In this document: in pieces, positions 44,396 to 50,338 of the stretch
Layout of the letters: the number at the start of each line of letters is the position of its first letter
Position numbering within the stretch: the first letter of the stretch is position 1
DNA from: Planctomicrobium piriforme
GTDB lineage: Bacteria > Planctomycetota > Planctomycetia > Planctomycetales > Planctomycetaceae
Reading direction: 5' to 3'
Assembly: GCA_945860955.1 (NCBI GenBank)
Contig: CAMATH010000054.1
Location: 1 to 50,338, forward strand
DNA: 50,338 bases
Notes under the pieces: model-generated
What the model was told of the DNA's origin: nothing
Database searches by the model: none
What the model saw: only the letters and a program-made list of their open reading frames with translations
Position numbers and translations under genes: made by a program

Positions 44396-45076
44396 ATGGC
44401 CGACCGGCAGGGATTTCTCGACCACATCCAAGAACAGGCGGCGAACGGCCGCGCTTATCGCGTCGCGGTCAATCCCGACGCGACGAGCGCGCAGGCCTAT
44501 GTCGGTGGGGGAAGTGATCTGGTGGGGTCGTTGATCGCCGAGTGGCAGGCGGTCGGAGGGGCGGGAGACCGAGTTCAAGGCGACAACGCGGCTCGTGAGT
44601 ACATCGCCCGGTTCCTCGCGCTTCACGGCTGTTCGCGCGTGTTGCGATGGAAGCATCCGTTGTTGGAGCGATTGCAGCTCGACCCGATTTGCAAGGCGGC
44701 GGGAGCCGCCGTTGATGATTGCAGCGAACTGGCGGAGAAACCGGCGAGTGAACGTTGGCCCGACATTTTCGCGGCGGATCTGGGGATCACCAGCGTCGAC
44801 TGGGCGGTCGCGGAAACGGGTTCGCTGGCGTTGTGCGCCCGGCCCGAGCAGGGACGGGTGGTGAGCCTGCTGCCCCCCAGATATCTGGCGATTGTTGAGC
44901 CAAGCCAGATTGTTCCGGATCTGTTCGACCTGTTCGCCCGTTTGGAATCGATCAAAGCCAACCTGCCGTCGAATGTCGTTCTCGTGACTGGCCCGAGCAA
45001 GACGGGTGACATTGAGTTGAAACTGACGACTGGAGTTCATGGTCCGGGCAATGTGCATCTGCTGGTTGTCGAGTGA
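44396..45076 (+). CDS. LUD-domain protein (LutC/YkgG family)
   Basis: LutC belongs to the LutABC complex for L-lactate oxidation; the LUD domain is thought to bind cofactor or substrate. The 226-residue protein shows family marks: VDWAVAETGSLALCARPEQG, SLLPPRYLAIVEPSQIV and the C-terminal GPSKTGDIELKLTTGVHGPG followed by NVHLLVV. The start ATG lies eight bases after the carA stop. LutA and LutB, the iron-sulfur partners, are absent nearby, so a lactate role cannot be assumed. Cysteines for clusters are also absent, as expected for LutC. Confidence 0.85.
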   Translation: MADRQGFLDHIQEQAANGRAYRVAVNPDATSAQAYVGGGSDLVGSLIAEWQAVGGAGDRVQGDNAAREYIARFLALHGCSRVLRWKHPLLERLQLDPICKAAGAAVDDCSELAEKPASERWPDIFAADLGITSVDWAVAETGSLALCARPEQGRVVSLLPPRYLAIVEPSQIVPDLFDLFARLESIKANLPSNVVLVTGPSKTGDIELKLTTGVHGPGNVHLLVVE

Positions 45077-45165
45077 GTCGCTTGATGCGATTCATGAGGT
45101 AATGCCTAGAGCAGCAGCCGGACTCGGCATTCGTTCCAAAGTGAAATCGTGTTGAGAAACACATT

Positions 45166-45284
45166 CAAAATATTCAATTTGATTTACTCGTGGACACCCC
45201 GTAACGTTGGAATGCTGCGGATTTTACTGACTTTCCCGGTCGTAGATCCTGGTGCAGCTCCACGTTGGACATGAGGTGAATATC
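45166..45284 (+). repeat. Duplicated leader/promoter region, copy 1
   Basis: About 115 bases before the first beta-helix gene are repeated before the second at an offset of 1,619-1,620 bases. Shared blocks include TTTGATTTACTCG, GCTGCGGATT, TCGGTCGT and ATCCTGGTGCAGC. Confidence 0.7.
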
Positions 45285-46589
45285 ATGGCGTTGTGTCGTT
45301 GCTTGGCCGGCTGTTCGATCCTGGTGCTGGTTTTGTTCGTTTCCGGGAAGGAAGCCGTCGCTCAAAAATTCGTTCCCGACCACGGAACTTTCGACAAGGT
45401 CGTGTCGGGTGCCGCTTCGGGGGAAACGGTCATCGTGCGGTCTGGAAATCACGTCGTATCCGCCATGGCGACGTTGGTGGGGAAGACGGATGTGGTGATT
45501 CGAGGGGAGGTTGGGAGTACGATTTATGTCGCCGCGCCGTCCGATACAACAGCCGCTCTCAGGCTTTCACATTGTTCCCGCGTCAAACTCGACGGCCTGA
45601 CCTTTGAGGGAGCGTTTCAAACGATTCGCGGCGTAAAGATCGAGTCCAATTGTAGTTATGTCGCGTTGACTGGATGTGAATTCCGGTATTTTGGCCACCA
45701 TGCGATTGACATTGATGGAAGCAACAATTCGCTCACCGACTGTCGTTCCCACCATAATCTGGCATTTCCGGGAAGAGTTCGGGTCGATGCCCATGGAATT
45801 GTGACCTTGTCGGCTCAACGACTTTCGATCAAGCGGTGCAAGTCCTATGGAAACAGTGGAGACTCGTTCCAGGCTGACCGTGGAGGTTGGAACAACATCA
45901 CGATTGACGATTGTGACTTCTGGGATGAACCCATTCCCAACCTCACCGTTTCCAGCCAATTCGCGGGAGAATTCCCGAATCCGGTGCTGCCAGTCGGCAA
46001 GACGACCTCCGAAAATGCGATTGACACGAAGCATTTGACGACGAGTACGGGAATCTTGACGCTGCGCGATGTGCGGATGACCGGATTCACAATGAATGTC
46101 ACCCCGACGTTCAACGCGTCGGCCCTGGTGCTGAAGGAAAGAGTCCAGGTGACGGCCCTGCGGTGCATCGTCAAGGACTCGGAGATCGGGTGGCGGGTGC
46201 GTGCTTGGGGCGAAAACATGCAGTGCAAGCTCGACATGCTCAATTGTTGGACGGAAAACTGCCCCACAGGATTTCGACTCGAGGACGCGCCGAATACCGC
46301 CGCACAGCAAATTCGGTTGGCTCATAATACATTTAAGAACTGCGCCGACGCCGCAGTCATGGCCCCCTCCAGCAGTGGATTTTACATGAACAGCACAGTC
46401 GTGAACTGCTTGGTCCATGGATCCCCCCTGCCTTCGCAATTCACTAGGGCGTTGGGAAACACGGATATTCCTGGAGCGAAAGGGATCACTATTCCCAGTT
46501 GGGCTATGTCCTACGCCACCAGCGATCTGTTCTTGAAGCCACGTCCAAGGAACGCGCCGACGGCAGGCGCACTGCAGACGTATCCGTAG
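45285..46589 (+). CDS. Exported right-handed beta-helix protein, copy 1
   Basis: The 434-residue protein starts at an ATG with AGGTG six bases upstream and has a signal peptide (CLAGCSILVLVLFVSGKEAV, cleavage near AQ). The body has regularly spaced strands and turns typical of parallel beta-helix (PbH1) proteins: VDGLTFEGAF-like turns, CEFRYFGHHAIDIDGSNNSL, SIKRCKSYGNSGDSF, ITIDDCDFWD. Pectate-lyase/chondroitinase B-like folds of this sort bind or cleave acidic polysaccharides; DAHGIVTLSAQ and SHHNLAF lie in the usual groove region. I see no proven catalytic set. A near-identical copy follows. Surface or periplasmic location is likely. Confidence 0.82.
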   Translation: MALCRCLAGCSILVLVLFVSGKEAVAQKFVPDHGTFDKVVSGAASGETVIVRSGNHVVSAMATLVGKTDVVIRGEVGSTIYVAAPSDTTAALRLSHCSRVKLDGLTFEGAFQTIRGVKIESNCSYVALTGCEFRYFGHHAIDIDGSNNSLTDCRSHHNLAFPGRVRVDAHGIVTLSAQRLSIKRCKSYGNSGDSFQADRGGWNNITIDDCDFWDEPIPNLTVSSQFAGEFPNPVLPVGKTTSENAIDTKHLTTSTGILTLRDVRMTGFTMNVTPTFNASALVLKERVQVTALRCIVKDSEIGWRVRAWGENMQCKLDMLNCWTENCPTGFRLEDAPNTAAQQIRLAHNTFKNCADAAVMAPSSSGFYMNSTVVNCLVHGSPLPSQFTRALGNTDIPGAKGITIPSWAMSYATSDLFLKPRPRNAPTAGALQTYP

Positions 46590-46780
46590 AGGTCCCGGCC
46601 GTTTGGTGTCCGCTTGTGTCTGGGTGTCACACGGCGGTGGAACGGTTGGCCAACACAATTTCGAATTCCCAGGCGTGGTTGTTGGTGCCGTCGACGTGAC
46701 GTGGAAATCCACAGTCGGCGGTACACCCAATTACTCGGCCCTGCTCTCGAATGTGAGAAAATACCGCCGCGCTCACATAT
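46590..46780. other. Spacer between the duplicated genes
   Basis: About 190 bases with no match to the region before copy 1. An open frame of 73 codons (46603-46824) crosses it into the duplicated leader but has no ribosome site or family resemblance. Confidence 0.35.
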
Positions 46781-46783
46781 TGA

Positions 46784-46903
46784 ATCAAAATGTTTCGTTT
46801 GATTTACTCGACGACATGGTGTAGGCTTGGAGTGCTGCGGATTCGATCGACTTCTCGGTCGTGAATCCTGGTGCAGCCTTTCGTAGAACAAGAGGTGCAT
46901 ACC
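46784..46903 (+). repeat. Duplicated leader/promoter region, copy 2
   Basis: This matches the leader of copy 1 with one net base deleted, keeping the ribosome site (GAGGTG) and the blocks listed for copy 1. Confidence 0.7.
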
Positions 46904-48208
46904 ATGGCGTTGCGTCTTCGAGCGGTCGGACGTTGGGTGGCGGTGGTAGGGTTGTTCGTTGGAAGCCGGGAGGTTTTCGCTGAGAAGTACGTTCCCGATT
47001 CCGGAACATTTGACAAGGTGGTGTCGGGGGCCGCATCGGGGGAAACGATTATCGTCCGGGCCGGAAACCATGTTTCATCCGCCATGGCGACACTGGTGGG
47101 GAAGACCGATGTGGTGATTCGGGGCGAGGCTGGAAGCACAATCTACGCCGCTGCCCCTTCCGGGACGTCGGCGGCGCTCAAACTGACCAAATGTTCCCGA
47201 ATCAAGTTGGAGGGACTGACGTTTGAAGGGGCGTTTCAAACGATTCGCGGGGTCAGGATTGAACCCGACTGCAGTTTCGTCGTGTTGACCGGGTGTGAAT
47301 TCCGGTACTTTGGCCACCATGCGATTGACATCGACGGGAGCGACAATTCGATCACTGACTGCCGATCCCACCACAACCTGGCGTTTCCAGGAGGGGTTCG
47401 AGTCGATGCGCATGGCATCGTGACGATGGCGGCTCAACGTCTGGCCATCAAGCGTTGCAAGTCCTATGGGAATAGTGGAGACTCATTCCAGGGCGACCGG
47501 GGAAGCTGGAACAATATCACAATTGACGATTGTGATTTCTGGGATGAACCAATTCCCAACCTCACAGTTTCGAGTCAGTTCGCCGGCAAGTTTCCGAATC
47601 CAGTTCTTCCAGTCGGTAAAACGACATCGGAAAATGCGATTGACACCAAACATCTGACGACAAGTACGGGAATCCTGACGTTGCGCGATGTGCGGATGAC
47701 AGGATTCACGATGAATGTCGACACAACTTTCAACGCGTCGGCTTTGGTGCTGAAAGAAAGGGTCCAGGTGACGGCCCTGCGGTGCATTGTCAAAGACTCA
47801 GAGATCGGGTGGCGGGTGCGCGTCTGGGACAACAACATGCAGTGCAAGCTTGACATGGTGAATTGCTGGACCGAAAACTGCGCGACGGGCTTTCGACTCG
47901 AAGACGCTCCCAGCACGAACGCACAACAAATCCGGCTTGCGCACAATACAATCAAGACCTGTAGCAAACCCACAGTCATGGCCCCCACCAGTAGCGGCTT
48001 TTACAAAAGCAGCACGGTCGTCAACTGCCTGGTTCAGGGGTCCGCGCTGCCGTCGCAGTTCACCAAGGCGCTGGGAAACACGAATGTTCCGGGAGCGAAA
48101 GGAGTTACGATCCCCTCTTGGGCCGCCACCTATGCCGCCACCGATCTGTTCTTGAAGCCCCGGCCAAAAACCACGCCGACCGCTGGAGCGCTGGAAACCT
48201 ATCCGTAG
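46904..48208 (+). CDS. Exported right-handed beta-helix protein, copy 2
   Basis: Same length (434) and same architecture as copy 1; by eye roughly nine residues in ten agree through the mature part. The signal peptide differs most (RAVGRWVAVVGLFVGSREVF). Other substitutions are scattered and mostly conservative (GSNNSL to GSDNSI, NCPTGFRLEDAPNTAA to NCATGFRLEDAPSTNA). The frame is intact, so both copies are probably functional. The two together suggest recent tandem duplication of gene plus leader. It converges on the acetyltransferase gene with eight bases between stops. Confidence 0.82.
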   Translation: MALRLRAVGRWVAVVGLFVGSREVFAEKYVPDSGTFDKVVSGAASGETIIVRAGNHVSSAMATLVGKTDVVIRGEAGSTIYAAAPSGTSAALKLTKCSRIKLEGLTFEGAFQTIRGVRIEPDCSFVVLTGCEFRYFGHHAIDIDGSDNSITDCRSHHNLAFPGGVRVDAHGIVTMAAQRLAIKRCKSYGNSGDSFQGDRGSWNNITIDDCDFWDEPIPNLTVSSQFAGKFPNPVLPVGKTTSENAIDTKHLTTSTGILTLRDVRMTGFTMNVDTTFNASALVLKERVQVTALRCIVKDSEIGWRVRVWDNNMQCKLDMVNCWTENCATGFRLEDAPSTNAQQIRLAHNTIKTCSKPTVMAPTSSGFYKSSTVVNCLVQGSALPSQFTKALGNTNVPGAKGVTIPSWAATYAATDLFLKPRPKTTPTAGALETYP

Positions 48209-48216
48209 TCCACACG

Positions 48217-48960
48217 TCATGATGATGTCGGCGGGATGTTGTTTTCTTGCGGCCGGAACAGGTCGCGCAGCCGAAGCACCTGCTTTCCGTTCGTATCGAA
48301 GTTGGCTGGTTCCAGCCAACTTCGATACGCCTCATTCAAATCGGGCCATTCCCTGTCGACAATGGAGTACCACGCGGTATCGCGGTTTCGTCCCTTGTAA
48401 ATCGTCGCCTGGCGAAAGATTCCTTCGAACGTGAAACCCAACCGTTCCGCGGCCCGGCGCGATGGAAAATTGAGCGCGTCGCACTTCCATTCGTAGCGAC
48501 GGTACCCGAGTTCAAAGGCCTGTCGCATCATCAGGGACATCGCCTCGGTCGCCGCGGGTGAACGCTGCAAACTCGGAGCGTAGTTTAAGTGTCCCACCTC
48601 AATGGAACCGCTGGCGGGACTGATTCGCAAGTAACTTGCCAGGCCGACGGGAGTGTCGTCATCGCGGCGGCAAATCGCGTAGAACTGCGGGTCGCTCCCC
48701 AGGCAAGTGGCGTGCATCCAGTCCCGAAAACTCGCGAGGTCCGCGAACGGACCGTACGCCAGGTAGGTCCAGTTCCGCCCCTCCCGATCTTCCGACAACT
48801 CCTGGAACAATCGGCTGGCGTGTCGTGCCGGGTCGACAGGTTCCAGTCGGCAATAGCGCCCCTCCAACGTGGTCCGCGCGGGGTGGGGTGGGGAATTCCA
48901 GTCTCCGATCGCGAATCCGATCGGTTGGCCCAGGGGGTTCGTTGTTGCTGGCGACGTCAC
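48217..48960 (-). CDS. GNAT acetyltransferase (RimJ/RimL-like)
   Basis: GNAT enzymes transfer acetyl from acetyl-CoA to amines. The 247-residue protein has the family order: GRYCRLEPVDPARH, IEVGHLNYAPSLQRSPAATE (the CoA pyrophosphate loop appears as QRSPAATEAM), YEWKCDALNFPSRRAAERLG, FTFEGIFRQATIYKGRNRDT. This matches the subgroup of N-terminal or small-molecule acetyltransferases with a long C-terminal region (EWPDLNEAYRSWLEPANFD). The GTG start has GGAG eight bases upstream. An 18-bp perfect palindrome lies within the last codons. Confidence 0.9.
   Translation of the reverse strand: MTSPATTNPLGQPIGFAIGDWNSPPHPARTTLEGRYCRLEPVDPARHASRLFQELSEDREGRNWTYLAYGPFADLASFRDWMHATCLGSDPQFYAICRRDDDTPVGLASYLRISPASGSIEVGHLNYAPSLQRSPAATEAMSLMMRQAFELGYRRYEWKCDALNFPSRRAAERLGFTFEGIFRQATIYKGRNRDTAWYSIVDREWPDLNEAYRSWLEPANFDTNGKQVLRLRDLFRPQENNIPPTSS
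48292..48329. repeat. Perfect 18-bp palindrome inside the acetyltransferase gene
   Basis: CGTATCGAAGTTGGCTGG (48292-48309) is exactly complementary to 48312-48329 with only two bases between. It lies about 75 bases before the stop and encodes YRSWLEPANFDT. Confidence 0.8.
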
Positions 48961-49053
48961 GATTCACTCCGGGAAAGCTTCGCAATCCAAGGTTCGCACT
49001 GGTATTGTGGTGATGACCGAGACACCTGACACTCCGCTCTTCGCGACGAAGCC

Positions 49054-49986
49054 ATGTCTGACGCCGACCCAATGCCACATGTCGACGACTGGGAATCATC
49101 ACTTCACGACCGCTATCCCGCAACCGGCACAACAGTTCCCCCAGTGCGACCCCGCTCCGGCGATTTCCCCGCCACCGCCGATGCGCCCGCCAGCGTTCTG
49201 GAAGTCAGTTCCAAATCGGCCGATCAGTTTCGCAATTACGCCGATCCGCCACGCGATACGGTCCGCGAGTTTTATCGGCTGAATCATCGCCACCAAACAC
49301 TCGATTTCGTACTGGGGAAAAAGCGGGAGTATCTTCCTCCCCGTCGCCGCGAAATGAGCGTTTGGGAAGCGATGGAATTCCTGAACACGCTGGTGGACGA
49401 CAGCGATCCGGATGCGGACTTCAGCCAGATTGAACACCTGGTGCAGACGGCCGAGGCGATTCGCCGCGACGGCCACCCGCGTTGGTTCATTCTGACTGGG
49501 CTGATTCACGACCTCGGAAAAATCCTGTGTCTATTCGGCGAACCGCAGTGGGCGGTGGTGGGGGATACATTTCCCGTGGGGTGCGGCTTCTCGCGAAAAA
49601 TCGTGTTTCCCGAGTTTTTCGCGGACAATCCCGATTTGCAGGTGGGTGAATATCAGACTCTCACCGGCATCTATGCCCCGGGGTGCGGGCTCGACAACGT
49701 CCACCTCTCGTGGGGACACGACGAATACCTGTACCACGTCGTGAAGGACCACCTCCCCGAGCCGGCGCTGTACATGATCCGCTACCACTCGTACTACCCG
49801 GGACATCGCGAGAACGCTTACGATCACTTGATGAACGACCACGACCGGGCAATGTTCGCGTGGGTCCGGGCCTTCAACCCGTACGACCTCTACAGCAAGG
49901 GGGCCGCTCGACCCGATGTCGCAAAGCTGAAACCGTACTACGAAGAACTGATCGCTGAGTTTTTTCCAGACCGCATTTTTTGGTGA
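49054..49986 (+). CDS. myo-Inositol oxygenase (MIOX)
   Basis: MIOX is a diiron enzyme that cleaves myo-inositol with oxygen to D-glucuronate. The 310-residue protein matches it throughout: [107 protein letters not shown]. Iron ligands appear as His-128, His-152/Asp-153, His-222, His-245 and Asp-278, with spacings close to the mouse enzyme. The first 50 residues are extra and low-complexity. No other inositol or glucuronate gene is near. Bacterial MIOX is uncommon but recurrent in several phyla. Confidence 0.95.
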   Translation: MSDADPMPHVDDWESSLHDRYPATGTTVPPVRPRSGDFPATADAPASVLEVSSKSADQFRNYADPPRDTVREFYRLNHRHQTLDFVLGKKREYLPPRRREMSVWEAMEFLNTLVDDSDPDADFSQIEHLVQTAEAIRRDGHPRWFILTGLIHDLGKILCLFGEPQWAVVGDTFPVGCGFSRKIVFPEFFADNPDLQVGEYQTLTGIYAPGCGLDNVHLSWGHDEYLYHVVKDHLPEPALYMIRYHSYYPGHRENAYDHLMNDHDRAMFAWVRAFNPYDLYSKGAARPDVAKLKPYYEELIAEFFPDRIFW

Positions 49987-50296
49987 GCAATCGTCGTCAC
50001 GGCACCAGGAGGCTGTCGGTTTTGTAGCGACGTCGCTCCGGTTGTGGTTCCTGCGATGCGGAACCACAACCGGCTATGGCAAACACTCGACCGGATCGCC
50101 TAAACCGACTGGAAACACTCGTAGTCGCGTTCCGCGACACGAGGTGCCGAGGAACTGGCTGTCGGTCAACGCCTCCGATCGGCACCTGCGGTGCTTTGAG
50201 GTGAGCCGCAGAGCGTCTCGCCAACAACGAGTTCCTAAAAATCCCCCCCGGCAGGCCGTTAAAAAACGATCGGCCGGGCGGGACTCGCTCCCAGAC
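49987..50296. other. Intergenic region with hairpins at the right edge
   Basis: It contains a GTAG-headed short palindrome at 50024-50037, the hairpin at 50038-50073 and GC-rich stems near 50245-50285 that could end the minus-strand gene at the edge. No other gene was seen. Confidence 0.45.
50038..50073. terminator. Hairpin after the MIOX gene
   Basis: CCGGTTGTGGTTCC (50038-50051) pairs perfectly with GGAACCACAACCGG (50060-50073) over an eight-base loop. No T-run follows. It lies about 50 bases after the MIOX stop. Confidence 0.5.
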
Positions 50297-50338
50297 TCAC
50301 TTCGGCGGAGGCGGGGGACCGGGTGGGGCAGGGGGGGG
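50297..50338 (-). CDS. Possible C-terminus of a proline-rich protein (partial)
   Basis: A minus-strand frame open to the window edge ends PPPAPPGPPPPPK before a TGA at 50299-50297. Pro/Gly-rich C-termini of this type are common in planctomycete proteins. Only 13 codons are visible, so this is tentative. Confidence 0.35.
   Translation of the reverse strand, partial: PPPAPPGPPPPPK

Noticed and set aside
44396-45076. Assigning an L-lactate oxidation role to the LUD protein
   Set aside because: LutA and LutB are absent and the gene is tied to carA; the family alone does not fix the role.
46603-46824. 73-codon frame between the two beta-helix genes
   Set aside because: No ribosome site or family; its end lies in the duplicated leader, where copy 1 has no matching frame.

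Overview
The window looks like chromosomal DNA of a planctomycete, probably of the Planctomycetaceae/Planctomycetales. The grounds are high GC with short, loosely packed operons, a DUF1559 (pilin-like) protein, a PEP-CTERM protein, a membrane Ser/Thr kinase, glycine-rich and Cys/Tyr-rich secreted proteins of unknown function, and a BlaI/M56 pair whose peptidase carries planctomycete-style secretin modules. No phage, transposase, integrase, CRISPR array, rRNA or convincing tRNA was seen. Species cannot be fixed from the sequence alone.

Left part (1-6.9 kb). After a probable gene end and a strong terminator at about 347-397 come a coupled pair of tiny ORFs and a CsrA whose GTG start and five-residue insertion make it easy to miss. 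Then follow a run of exported proteins: Cys-rich, SnoaL-like plus lipocalin-like, Gly-rich plus TPR, a small DUF1328-like membrane protein and a PEP-CTERM protein. A small membrane protein ends head-on against tex, sharing a CTAG that supplies both stop codons.

Housekeeping block (6.9-18.2 kb): tex, an APC-family permease, a secreted Cys/Tyr-rich protein, trpS with a coupled membrane protein, acpS with coupled murG, and convergent acnA.

Regulatory block (18.2-29.7 kb). A BlaI-type repressor is translationally coupled to a 1338-residue M56 (BlaR1-like) metallopeptidase fused to two secretin-like modules flanking an LptA/OstA-like beta domain. The promoter carries two palindromic BlaI-type operators, one in the -35/-10 spacer and one at the start region. 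No beta-lactamase is nearby. This is the strongest candidate for an undescribed sensing system. Next come purQ, rsmB, a coupled Ser/Thr kinase with a Cache-like sensor between two membrane segments, a DUF1559 protein and an overlapping membrane protein.

A 750-base gene-free stretch (29.7-30.4 kb) holds GTAG-headed hairpins resembling REP elements and two hairpins related by compensatory changes.

Right part (30.4-50.3 kb): a CpdA-like phosphodiesterase, phosphohexomutase, UbiA-family prenyltransferase, VTT membrane protein, exported glycoside hydrolase with two discoidin-like domains, exported beta-propeller/diheme cytochrome c, M20 dipeptidase, serS with a CoA-binding protein, carA with a coupled LUD (LutC-like) protein, a recent tandem duplication of an exported beta-helix protein with its leader, a GNAT acetyltransferase and a myo-inositol oxygenase. 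A proline-rich C-terminus of a minus-strand gene probably enters at the right edge.
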